Of a stretch of DNA of 33,227 nt, positions 25,665 through 33,227 are shown one piece after another; position 1 is the stretch's first letter; each line of letters begins with the position of its first letter. The position numbers and the translations under genes were made by a program. Under the pieces are notes generated by a model. The model had not been told where the DNA came from and ran no database searches. It worked only from the letters and a program-made list of their open reading frames with translations. Origin of the DNA: Candidatus Pelagibacterales bacterium (GTDB lineage: Bacteria; Pseudomonadota; Alphaproteobacteria; TMED109); assembly GCA_002684605.1 (NCBI GenBank), contig NYVM01000100.1:1-33227 (forward strand), read 5' to 3'.

Positions 25665-27541
25665 GATTATTTTATGATAAATTATTGTATTCATTTTTTG
25701 ATTTGTCTAATAGTTTTTTCTTAACAGTATTTATAATTGCTTTATTAAACGGAATTCTTTTTTCTTTTATTGAAACATTCCTAAAAAAGGGAATGGATCC
25801 TATAATCAAATACAATCAGTTCATAAAAAATAAAATTTCAAAAGAAAATATTAAAAGTAATATTGACAAAATGAGGATATATAACAGATATGGATATAAT
25901 CCTTTATTTAGTTTAGCTGAACTTATTCCATTTATTTTAACAATCCCTTTTTTAATTTCAATTTTTTATTCAATTAATGAGTTTCAATTGTTTAGTCGAC
26001 TTCCATTTTACTTTATAAATGATATAAGTATTAATGATAGTTTATTATTTGGCGTTAACCTTCTCCCTTTTATAATGTTATCAGTAAGCTTAGTAATTGT
26101 TTTGATTGAAAAGAGTAAAATAAATTCTCAAGATTTAATTATACCAAGCGTTTTCTTTATTCTTCTTTATAATTCATCTGCAAGTCTATTAATATACTGG
26201 ACTATATCTATGATAATTAATTATCTAGTTAAACCATTTTTTAAAAATTTTAAGTTCAATTTCTTCCCATACATAACCTTGTCTTCTCTTCCTTACTTAA
26301 TATTAAAAATTGACACTTACTATAATATTTTAAATTTGTTTATTCTATTTTCAGTCTTTTTATTTTTTGACTTCTTTTTTAGAAAGACAAAGATTGCATG
26401 GAAAATTTCACTACCATTCATATTTACCCTTTTTTATGGAGACATTGTTAATGATTCATTGATTTGGCTCTTAGGTATAGGCTTTTGGAAATATTCATAT
26501 AGCATTATATTCGCACTTCTAATAAGTATTTTAATAGTCTTTTTAAATAAGAGGTATATATTAATTTTTTCTATTATATTTTCTTCATTTATTTTAATTC
26601 AAAATTTTGATAACCAAAAAATCAATTATAATTCAAATAATTACACATCTTACAATAAGAAAAAAAAATCCTCTGAACATATAGTCCTAATAGTTTTAGA
26701 TGAGTACGCTTCTCCATTTGAATTGAATAATTATAACGATAATATCGATTTTTTTAGATTTTCTGATTCTTTAAAAGGTAAGGGATGGAAAGTAAAGGAT
26801 TCATTTAAAACAAATGAAACATGGACAGTGAATAGTTTAATGTCGATGTTTAATTATAACCTTTCTAATGATGAAACTTTTTTGAAAGAAAAACTAGATG
26901 AAAATGTTAAAGGCGAATTACTTTTTGAAGAAACTAGATTGATTAAAAATTTAAATGAAAAAAATCTTAAGGTTAAAAGTTATGGTTTGTCTTCTTTTGG
27001 TTATGACAAGGATACTAGCTTTATTCCACTTTATAATTATGAAAAAAGAAAACAATACTCTGCTTTGAGTAAATTCTCAACCCACTTATCATTTCTTGAA
27101 AACAGTAGATTTTTTTATGATTTATTTAGAAGGTCATCTCTTGATGTTATTGAAAGAAAATATAGGGTTGAAGAATTTAAGGCGAATGTAATAACTCATC
27201 TTAATGAAGATAAAATATTAGAGAATGATTTTATATATTATCATCTCTATATGCCTCATGGGCCTTTCACTTTTAAAAATAAAATCTTTAATTTTGATTT
27301 AGATGGATATGCAGATTTTTGGATGTTTACCTCTAATCTGTTATTTAATCAAATTAATGATTTAACTGAAAATAATATAAAAATTATAATTACTGGTGAT
27401 CATGGATACAGAGGAAATAGTAACTTATTTGACCCTTTTAATACATTTTCAGCTTATTGGGGATTTAAACCTGAGGAAGTCGATAAAATTAATTCCGTAC
27501 AGGATATAGGAATACTAATAATCAACTCTTTTAATCCTTAA
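25661..27541 (+). CDS. YidC/Oxa1-like membrane domain fused to alkaline-phosphatase-superfamily domain
   Basis: The 626-residue protein joins two unrelated modules. Residues about 15-195 follow the YidC/Oxa1 core: a first helix, a basic cytoplasmic hairpin, then RIYNRYGYNPLFS (72-84) leading to IPFLISIFY, FYFINDIS, LLPFIML and SLLIYWTISMIINYLV, matching YidC's five-helix order. No Arg is visible in the first helix, where insertases keep a groove Arg. About five or six further helices follow to residue 316. Residues about 338-626 look like sulfatases/LtaS-type phosphotransferases: VLIVLDEY (Asp347), a Thr nucleophile candidate in NETWTVNS (387-389), YMPHGPF (His533) and TGDHGYRG (Asp580, His581). 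Positive-inside charges suggest the catalytic domain is periplasmic. I know no named family with this pairing. It is coupled to the TagF-like gene (ATGA). Confidence 0.75.
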   Translation: MRLFYDKLLYSFFDLSNSFFLTVFIIALLNGILFSFIETFLKKGMDPIIKYNQFIKNKISKENIKSNIDKMRIYNRYGYNPLFSLAELIPFILTIPFLISIFYSINEFQLFSRLPFYFINDISINDSLLFGVNLLPFIMLSVSLVIVLIEKSKINSQDLIIPSVFFILLYNSSASLLIYWTISMIINYLVKPFFKNFKFNFFPYITLSSLPYLILKIDTYYNILNLFILFSVFLFFDFFFRKTKIAWKISLPFIFTLFYGDIVNDSLIWLLGIGFWKYSYSIIFALLISILIVFLNKRYILIFSIIFSSFILIQNFDNQKINYNSNNYTSYNKKKKSSEHIVLIVLDEYASPFELNNYNDNIDFFRFSDSLKGKGWKVKDSFKTNETWTVNSLMSMFNYNLSNDETFLKEKLDENVKGELLFEETRLIKNLNEKNLKVKSYGLSSFGYDKDTSFIPLYNYEKRKQYSALSKFSTHLSFLENSRFFYDLFRRSSLDVIERKYRVEEFKANVITHLNEDKILENDFIYYHLYMPHGPFTFKNKIFNFDLDGYADFWMFTSNLLFNQINDLTENNIKIIITGDHGYRGNSNLFDPFNTFSAYWGFKPEEVDKINSVQDIGILIINSFNP

Positions 27542-27582
27542 ATATATTTTTAAGAAACTCAGTAATGATTCAACTAATTATG

Positions 27583-27590
27583 TATTTTAG
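27583..27590 (+). promoter_or_regulatory. -7-like element (TATTTTAG) before fnlA
   Basis: In the 55-base gap after the fusion gene, TATTTTAG matches TAnnTTTG in all but one position and ends 6 bases before ATG 27597, the same placement as the motifs at 2843 and 6073. No -33 element or terminator is clear. It may start a separate transcript of the FucNAc genes. Confidence 0.25.
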
Positions 27591-27596
27591 TTAAAT

Positions 27597-28604
27597 ATGG
27601 AAATATCAAATAGTAAATTATTAATAACAGGTGGAACAGGCTCCTTCGGAAATGCCTATCTTAATAAAGCCTTAAACACCAAGAAATTTTCTGAAATAAG
27701 AATATTAAGCAGAGATGAAAAAAAACAAGATGATCTTAGGAGAGCGCTTAATGATAATAAAATAAAATTTTATTTAGGAGATGTTAGAGATTACGATTCT
27801 GTAATTAACGCTATTGATGGAGTTGATTTTATATTTCATGCTGCTGCATTAAAACAGGTTCCTTCATGTGAGTTTTTTCCATTGGAGGCAGTTAAAACAA
27901 ATATTTTAGGAACTGACAATGTCCTTACAGCAGCCGATCAATCAGGTGTTTCTAAAGTTGTAATTCTAAGTACTGATAAAGCAGCTTACCCAATAAACTC
28001 TATGGGAATGTCTAAAGCTTTAATGGAAAAAGTCATGATCGCAAAATCTAACACAAATACATCAACAACATTCTGTGGAACTAGATATGGAAATGTAATG
28101 GGATCAAGAGGTTCAGTAATACCTTTGTTTATAAATCAAATTAAATCCAAGAAAAACATAACTATAACTAGTCCAGAGATGACAAGGTTTTTAATGTCGC
28201 TAGATAATGCAGTTGATCTTGTAGATTATGCATTTAATAATTGTAATCAAGGTGATATGTTTATACAGAAGGCCCCATCTTGTACAATAAAAACTCTTGC
28301 GGAAGCTCTTATTGAAATTTTTGAATCAAATTCAAAAGTTAAAAATATAGGCATTAGACATGGAGAGAAAATGCATGAAACTCTTGTTACTAGTGAAGAG
28401 ATGCTTAGAGCAGATGAAACAGGTGACTTCTTTAAAATTAAACCTGATTCAAGAGATCTTAATTATGAAAATTATTTTTCAAAAGGAGAAATTGAAGAGA
28501 TGCCAGTACCATATAGTTCAAATAATAACTCAATTCTAGATAAAAATTCTGTTATTAATCTTTTAATGAGCTTGCCATTAGTTAACGATGAATTAAAATC
28601 ATAA
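27597..28604 (+). CDS. fnlA: UDP-GlcNAc 4,6-dehydratase/5-epimerase (CapE/FnlA)
   Basis: The 335-residue extended SDR catalyses the first step from UDP-GlcNAc towards UDP-L-FucNAc. It has TGGTGSFG (about 11-18), LSRDEKKQDDLR (37-48), LSTDKAAYPIN (124-134) and the active-site MGMSK, where Met136 replaces the usual Tyr of YxxxK (Lys140), a hallmark of the CapE/FnlA group. The C-terminal part has MTRFLMSL and RHGEKMHETLV, also family-typical. The next two genes encode the rest of the pathway in the expected order. It begins a short run after a 55-base gap. Confidence 0.92.
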   Translation: MEISNSKLLITGGTGSFGNAYLNKALNTKKFSEIRILSRDEKKQDDLRRALNDNKIKFYLGDVRDYDSVINAIDGVDFIFHAAALKQVPSCEFFPLEAVKTNILGTDNVLTAADQSGVSKVVILSTDKAAYPINSMGMSKALMEKVMIAKSNTNTSTTFCGTRYGNVMGSRGSVIPLFINQIKSKKNITITSPEMTRFLMSLDNAVDLVDYAFNNCNQGDMFIQKAPSCTIKTLAEALIEIFESNSKVKNIGIRHGEKMHETLVTSEEMLRADETGDFFKIKPDSRDLNYENYFSKGEIEEMPVPYSSNNNSILDKNSVINLLMSLPLVNDELKS

Positions 28605-28607
28605 AAA

Positions 28608-29726
28608 TTGAATATTTTAATAACTGGTAATAAAGGTTTTATAGGTCAACATCTAGAAAACACTTTAAATCACTTAGGATTAGCTAATTATAAAGTAACA
28701 CAACTTAGTAAAGAAGATTTTAAAAACTCTAAGCTACTTGATGCTAAAGTCAAACAATCATATGTGATTATTCATCTTGCTGCTATAAATAGACACGAAG
28801 ATCAGTCTGTACTTTATGATTTAAATATGAATCTTTCTTATGATTTAGTAAATTCAATAAAAAGAGTTGGTTTTAAGGGTAAATTAATTTTTTCTTCATC
28901 CATACAAGAGTCCCTCAATAATAGCTATGGTAAATCTAAAAAAGACTCCAGAGACCTATTTATAAAGGAATCAAAATTAAATGGATTTATTTTCTCAGGA
29001 TTAGTTTTACCGAATGTTTATGGCCCGTTTGGAAAACCTCATTATAATTCTTTTATACCAACATTTTGTCAAAAAATACTTAATGAAAGAAAAGTTGAAA
29101 TAATTGAAAACACAAAAGTTCCATTAGTATATATAGACACTGTAGTTAGTCTGATAATAAATGAAATAGAAAGTAAAGATTCGGATTTTGAAATTCAAGT
29201 AAATCCTGAAATAACCATATCAGTTAATGAGGTAAAAGATATATTAATTGAATTTAAAACAGAATATATAGACAACAATACAATTCCTAATCTGGAGAAT
29301 GATTTCAAGCTCAATCTTTTTAACACATTTAGGAGTTTTATAGATATTGGAGCTTCTTTCCCAATAAAACATAAAAACAATATTGATAAAAGAGGAAATT
29401 TTATTGAGATCTTACGAAGTAATTCTAAAGGACAGTATTCATATTCTACAACTAAACCAAACATTACGAGAGGTAATCATTTTCATACCAAAAAAATAGA
29501 GAGATTCTCTGTAATTAAAGGAGATTCTTTGATACAACTTAGAAAAATTGGAACAGATGAAATAATTGAATTTAAATTAAGCGGACAAAATCCTTCTTAT
29601 ATCGATATGCCTGTATGGTATACACATAATATTTCAAATATTGGAGATGAAGAATTAATCACCTTGTTTTGGATTAATGAACCATATGATATCAATAATC
29701 CTGATACTTACACAGAAAAAGTGTAA
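28608..29726 (+). CDS. fnlB: CapF/FnlB bifunctional reductase with C-terminal cupin, TTG start
   Basis: The 372-residue protein combines an N-terminal SDR (GNKGFIG at 7-13; Tyr107 and Lys111 in SYGKSK) with a C-terminal cupin (about 250-370). The cupin has RGNFIEILR, the metal-ligand histidines of GNHFHTKKIE (His291, His293) and YIDMPVWYTHNI. This is the CapF architecture, which epimerises and then reduces the 4-keto intermediate to UDP-2-acetamido-2,6-dideoxy-L-talose. Start is TTG 28608: no ATG is in frame nearby and the Rossmann strand begins at residue 2. It lies three bases after fnlA and eight bases before fnlC. Confidence 0.92.
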   Translation: MNILITGNKGFIGQHLENTLNHLGLANYKVTQLSKEDFKNSKLLDAKVKQSYVIIHLAAINRHEDQSVLYDLNMNLSYDLVNSIKRVGFKGKLIFSSSIQESLNNSYGKSKKDSRDLFIKESKLNGFIFSGLVLPNVYGPFGKPHYNSFIPTFCQKILNERKVEIIENTKVPLVYIDTVVSLIINEIESKDSDFEIQVNPEITISVNEVKDILIEFKTEYIDNNTIPNLENDFKLNLFNTFRSFIDIGASFPIKHKNNIDKRGNFIEILRSNSKGQYSYSTTKPNITRGNHFHTKKIERFSVIKGDSLIQLRKIGTDEIIEFKLSGQNPSYIDMPVWYTHNISNIGDEELITLFWINEPYDINNPDTYTEKV

Positions 29727-29734
29727 TTTTAAAT

Positions 29735-30868
29735 ATGATAAATAAGTTAAAAGTTGTAACAGTTGTCGGTACAAGACCAGAAATTATTAGATTATCTGCT
29801 ATTATAAAAAGACTTAATGAATCAAACTCAATTGATCACTATTTAATTCATACTGGTCAAAACTATGACAAAGAATTAAATGAAATATTTTTTGAAGATC
29901 TTAACATAAAAAAACCTGATTATTATCTTGATGCAGCCTCAGACTCAACAAGCTCAACTGTTGGGAATATTTTAATTTCTTTAGAGCCTTTATTAAAAAA
30001 AATTGATCCGGACTCTTTTTTGGTTTTAGGTGATACAAATAGCTGCCTTTCTTCAATAGTTGCAAAAAAAATGAAAATCCCTATTTTTCATTATGAAGCA
30101 GGCAATAGATGTTTTGACCAAAGAGTACCTGAAGAAATTAATAGAAAAATAGTAGATGGAGTATCAGATATAAATATGACTTATTCGAAAATTTCAAGAG
30201 ATTATCTAATTGCTGAAGGTTTTCCACCTGACCAAATAATTAAAATAGGTTCTCCCATGAGAGAAGTGATTAGTCAAAATCAAAAAAAAATAGACTCATC
30301 TAAAGTACTTACTAAACTAAATTTAAAAAAAGATAAATATTTCTTAGTATCATTCCACAGAGAGGAAAACATTGACTCAAAAAACTTTAAAGAATTTCTA
30401 GTAACTCTAGATCGTATAGCTAATAAATATAAGTTGCCAATTATTTTCTCAACTCATCCAAGAACATTAAAAAAATTAAAAAGCCATAAGTCTAAACACA
30501 ATGAATTAATAAACTTTCTTAAACCATTAAGTTTTTCCGATTATAATTGTCTGCAAATAAACTCACTTGTGACCCTATCAGATAGCGGAACCATATCTGA
30601 AGAATCTGCTATATTAAAATTTAGAGCAATTAATATAAGGGATAATCATGAGAGACCCGAAGCAATGGAAGAAACATCTGTTATTATGACAGGGACTAAT
30701 TCAGATAGAATAATTCAATCTATTGAACTTATCAAGAATCAAAAAATTGATGAGATATTAATAAATGTAGATGATTACTCAGCTGATAATATATCAATCA
30801 AAATAGAGAGATTACTCCTTTCATATACAGACTATATAAACAAAAAGGTTTGGAGAAAAGAATCTTAG
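29735..30868 (+). CDS. fnlC: UDP-L-FucNAc 2-epimerase (CapG/FnlC, WecB-like)
   Basis: The 377-residue GT-B-fold epimerase of the WecB family has VVGTRPEIIRL (about 10-20), GDTNSCLSS near 99, HYEAGNRCFDQRVPEEINR (about 120-138) and SDSGTISEES near 283. In the CapE-CapF-CapG pathway it inverts C-2 of the talose intermediate to give UDP-L-FucNAc. In this context it is assigned as CapG/FnlC, not as WecB acting on UDP-GlcNAc. It overlaps the following TTG-started gene by 19 bases. Confidence 0.9.
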   Translation: MINKLKVVTVVGTRPEIIRLSAIIKRLNESNSIDHYLIHTGQNYDKELNEIFFEDLNIKKPDYYLDAASDSTSSTVGNILISLEPLLKKIDPDSFLVLGDTNSCLSSIVAKKMKIPIFHYEAGNRCFDQRVPEEINRKIVDGVSDINMTYSKISRDYLIAEGFPPDQIIKIGSPMREVISQNQKKIDSSKVLTKLNLKKDKYFLVSFHREENIDSKNFKEFLVTLDRIANKYKLPIIFSTHPRTLKKLKSHKSKHNELINFLKPLSFSDYNCLQINSLVTLSDSGTISEESAILKFRAINIRDNHERPEAMEETSVIMTGTNSDRIIQSIELIKNQKIDEILINVDDYSADNISIKIERLLLSYTDYINKKVWRKES

Positions 30869-32055
30869 TTTACACCAATCATTACTATCCTGAAAACTTT
30901 AAAATTAACGATGTAGTTAGATGGATAAAGGATGATAATCATCATATTAGAGTAATAACTCAAATTCCAAATTACCCAAATGGAGATTTTTACAAAGGGT
31001 ATGGAGTTTTTTTAAAATCAAATCAAAGACATGAGAAACAAATAATTAATAGGCTACCAGTTATTCCAAGAGGATCAGGAACTAAACTACTCTTAATTTT
31101 AAATTATATTTCTTACTTTATATCGTCATTTTTTTTTACTGTTTATTTATTAATTTTCGTTAAGAAATATGATTATATAATAGTCCACCATACAAGCCCA
31201 CCTTTACTATCAATTCATCCAATACTTTACGGTTTATTTTACAAAACGAAAAAAATTTATTGGGAGTTAGATGTTTGGCCAGAAACTTTGCAGTCATTAG
31301 GAATAATAAAATCTAATATCATACTTGATATAATAAAAAAAATAATGAAAAAAATTTATATCTGTTATGATTTAATATTAATAGGTTCAAAGCAATATAA
31401 GGAAATTATAAAGCAAAGATATAATGGACAAATTCAATATTTTCCTAATTGGGCTGATCAAACTATTGAAGAAAAATCTGATAACAAAATAGTAGATATT
31501 AATGTGCCTAAAGACCACAAAATCATTATGTATACAGGAAATATTGGATATGCTCAAAATTTTGATCAAATTATAAAACTATGCTTCAAAACAATTAATG
31601 AAAAGATTTATTGGGTATTTATTGGTGATGGAAGGTTCAAATTTAAATTATCTCAGATTTTAGATAATAATCCTAAATTAAAAATAAAGCTTATAGATTC
31701 AGTTAAAGTTGATTTAATTAAATCATATATAGATTTATCTGATTTTGCACTATTATCTCTTAGCTCTAAAGGAATATTTAATAAAACTGTTCCTGCTAAA
31801 CTTCAGACATATATGTGTCTATCTAAACCTGTAATTGGATTTATAAGTGGAGAAGCGAAAGAAATAATTTTAAATGCTAATTCTGGTATAGTAATTGATT
31901 CATTTAAAATTGATGAATCTGTTGAAAAAATTATTGAATTGGTTAATTTTGAAAAATCAAAAATTCATAGTCTTGGAGAAAATGGCAAGAGATATTATGA
32001 TAAATATTTCAATTCTACATTGCGACAAAATGAAATAAAAAAAATAATAAGATGA
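30850..32055 (+). CDS. wbuB: WbuB-like glycosyltransferase (probable L-FucNAc transferase), TTG start
   Basis: The 401-residue GT4-type enzyme begins RILVYTNHYYPENFKIN and continues TQIPNYPNGDFYKGYG, the start of WbuB-like FucNAc transferases. ELDVWPETLQSLG near 139 and GIFNKTVPAKLQTYM near 311 are also typical. It follows fnlABC directly, as in E. coli O26-type loci, which supports transfer of L-FucNAc. The TTG at 30850 overlaps fnlC by 19 bases, and no near ATG is in frame. The stop overlaps the next ATG (ATGA). Confidence 0.85.
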   Translation: MEKRILVYTNHYYPENFKINDVVRWIKDDNHHIRVITQIPNYPNGDFYKGYGVFLKSNQRHEKQIINRLPVIPRGSGTKLLLILNYISYFISSFFFTVYLLIFVKKYDYIIVHHTSPPLLSIHPILYGLFYKTKKIYWELDVWPETLQSLGIIKSNIILDIIKKIMKKIYICYDLILIGSKQYKEIIKQRYNGQIQYFPNWADQTIEEKSDNKIVDINVPKDHKIIMYTGNIGYAQNFDQIIKLCFKTINEKIYWVFIGDGRFKFKLSQILDNNPKLKIKLIDSVKVDLIKSYIDLSDFALLSLSSKGIFNKTVPAKLQTYMCLSKPVIGFISGEAKEIILNANSGIVIDSFKIDESVEKIIELVNFEKSKIHSLGENGKRYYDKYFNSTLRQNEIKKIIR

Positions 32056-32903
32056 AAAAAGTATTAGTAACAGGTGGAGCCGGGTTTATTGGATCAAATC
32101 TGATACGTGAGCTATCTAAAAAAAACTATAATATTGTTTCTCTTGATAACTATTCTACTGGGAGCAAAAAAAATGAATTAAAGGGAGTACGATATGTTAA
32201 TGCAGATATAACTAATATAGATTCACTTGATAAAGATTTTGATTTATGCTTTCACCTTGCAGCACAGTCTAGGGTTCAGCCCTCTTTTGAAAATCCAGAT
32301 GAATCATTTAGAGTTAATGTATTAGGCACAACAAAAGTTATGGAGTTCGCAAAGAAAAATAATATTAGAGTTACTTATGCTGGATCCTCATCTAGGCATC
32401 ATGAACCATCTGATTCTCCATATGCCATGTACAAGTATTTGGGAGAGCAGGTTTGTAAACTTTATAAAAAATCCTATAATGTTAATGTTCAAATTGCAAG
32501 ATTTTATAATGTCTACGGTCCAGGGGAAAGTGTTGATGAAAAAAATGGAAATGTAATTGGAATTTGGAGAGCAAAGATTTTAAAGGGTGAGCCTCTTCCT
32601 ATTGTTGGAGATGGGAAACAAAAAAGAGATTTTGTACATGTTTATGATATAGTTGATGGATTAATTAAGATTGCATTATCAGAAATAAATCATGATGATG
32701 CTTGGGAGCTTGGAACTGGTTTAAACTATAGTGTAAATGAACTATTTAACTATTTTAAAGATAAATTTAATGTAACTTCAACCAGCATTCCTGATCAACC
32801 AGGAAATTATAGACAAACTCTTAGAGAAAATGATGATTCATTAAGATTATTAGGCTGGAAACCAAAGGATAGACTTAGAGATCATATAAATAATTTTAAG
32901 TAA
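32052..32903 (+). CDS. GalE-like NAD-dependent sugar epimerase (SDR), copy 2
   Basis: The 283-residue SDR resembles the protein at 16564-17406 along its whole length. It has GGAGFIGSN at about 8-16, GSSSRHHEP near 111, the catalytic Tyr124 and Lys128 in YAMYKYLGE, FYNVYGPGE and GDGKQKRDFVH. It is coupled to the WbuB-like gene by a four-base overlap. The paralogy may mean a related but different UDP-sugar substrate. Which of the two acts on UDP-GlcA or UDP-Glc cannot be decided from sequence. Confidence 0.83.
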   Translation: MKKVLVTGGAGFIGSNLIRELSKKNYNIVSLDNYSTGSKKNELKGVRYVNADITNIDSLDKDFDLCFHLAAQSRVQPSFENPDESFRVNVLGTTKVMEFAKKNNIRVTYAGSSSRHHEPSDSPYAMYKYLGEQVCKLYKKSYNVNVQIARFYNVYGPGESVDEKNGNVIGIWRAKILKGEPLPIVGDGKQKRDFVHVYDIVDGLIKIALSEINHDDAWELGTGLNYSVNELFNYFKDKFNVTSTSIPDQPGNYRQTLRENDDSLRLLGWKPKDRLRDHINNFK

Positions 32904-32905
32904 AT

Positions 32906-33227
32906 ATGAAAAAGGTTTTAATAACGGGTGGTGCAGGTTTTATAGCACATCACTTAATCTACTTTTTAATTAAAAATACAAATTGGCACATAGTATCTCT
33001 TGATAGGCTTGATTATAGTGGGAATTTAAATAGATTAAACCATGTAATGCAAAACTTTAATCAAAATGAAAGAAAGAGACTTAAAATAGTATTTCATGAT
33101 TTAAAATCAGAAATAAATCCATGGATTAAAAAAGAACTTGGGGATATAAATATTATACTTCATTTAGCTGCTGGTTCACATGTTGATAGAAGTATAGATT
33201 ATCCAATGGAATTTGTTCTTGACAATG
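32906..33227 (+). CDS. NAD-dependent epimerase/dehydratase, RmlB-like, 3' truncated
   Basis: The frame is open from ATG 32906 to the end of the window, so only about 107 N-terminal residues are seen. KVLITGGAGFIAHH is the Rossmann motif, with Ala14 where the third Gly is usual. LHLAAGSHVDRSIDYP near residue 90 resembles RmlB-type dTDP-glucose 4,6-dehydratases (AAxSHVDRSI). The active-site YxxxK lies beyond the window. It starts two bases after the second epimerase gene. A 4,6-dehydratase or epimerase role is probable; the substrate is unknown. Confidence 0.75.
   Translation, partial: MKKVLITGGAGFIAHHLIYFLIKNTNWHIVSLDRLDYSGNLNRLNHVMQNFNQNERKRLKIVFHDLKSEINPWIKKELGDINIILHLAAGSHVDRSIDYPMEFVLDN

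Noticed and set aside
20736..27541. Phosphonate (PEP mutase) or LicABC phosphocholine pathway
   Set aside because: No PEP mutase, phosphonopyruvate decarboxylase, transaminase, choline kinase or choline transporter is present in the window.

Overview
The window is a strongly AT-rich, entirely plus-strand stretch of a bacterial chromosome carrying a large surface-polysaccharide (capsule or O-antigen type) locus behind the 3' end of a surface-protein gene. Several features suggest an uncultured, probably marine, member of the Bacteroidota. Start codons have no recognisable Shine-Dalgarno sequence. TAnnTTTG-like -7 elements sit just in front of the genes that begin transcription units. A winged-helix regulator of a type I associate with Bacteroidota capsule loci is present. 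The lineage is inferred from these signs and not proven.

Layout. (1) 2-2779: 5'-truncated gene for an Ala/Thr/Ser-rich, beta-solenoid-like surface protein, closed by a strong intrinsic terminator at 2815-2843. (2) 2854-6054: Wzy/WaaL-family polymerase or ligase, a TPR lipoprotein-like partner and a WecA/WbpL-type initiating phosphoglycosyltransferase. (3) 6088-10531: capsule-locus regulator, PMI-type cupin, TagD-like cytidylyltransferase, animal-type UDP-glucose dehydrogenase, a HAD-nucleotidyltransferase fusion and a miniature GDPD-like protein. (4) 10528-20618: a GT2, a Wzx flippase, an AsnB-like amidotransferase, four GT4-type enzymes, a CgeB-like glycosyltransferase and a GalE-like epimerase, nearly all overlapping or abutting. 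(5) 20736-27541: a five-gene module described below. (6) 27597-32055: fnlA-fnlB-fnlC-wbuB, for UDP-L-FucNAc synthesis and transfer. (7) 32052 to the end: a second GalE-like epimerase and a 3'-truncated RmlB-like dehydratase.

The unusual part is module 5. Its first three genes resemble, in order, the Campylobacter jejuni capsule enzymes Cj1418 (L-glutamine kinase), Cj1417 (glutamine-amidotransferase-type hydrolase) and Cj1416 (CTP:phosphoglutamine cytidylyltransferase), which together make cytidine diphosphoramidate. No Cj1415-like kinase and no methyltransferase is seen. Instead they are followed by a membrane-anchored TagB/TagF-type CDP-alcohol phosphotransferase homologue and, overlapping it, a 626-residue protein that joins a YidC/Oxa1-like membrane domain to an alkaline-phosphatase-superfamily domain. 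I infer a pathway for a phosphoramidate (or related phospho-substituent) on the surface glycan, with the last two proteins as candidate transfer enzymes.

Together the genes describe a Wzx/Wzy-type polysaccharide. A polyprenyl-phosphate sugar starts the unit and about eight transferases extend it, probably with L-FucNAc and a hexuronic acid that may be amidated. The unit is flipped, polymerised and possibly decorated with a phosphorus group. I saw no tRNA, rRNA, CRISPR array, insertion sequence or integrase, and no gene-free stretch longer than about 120 bases.
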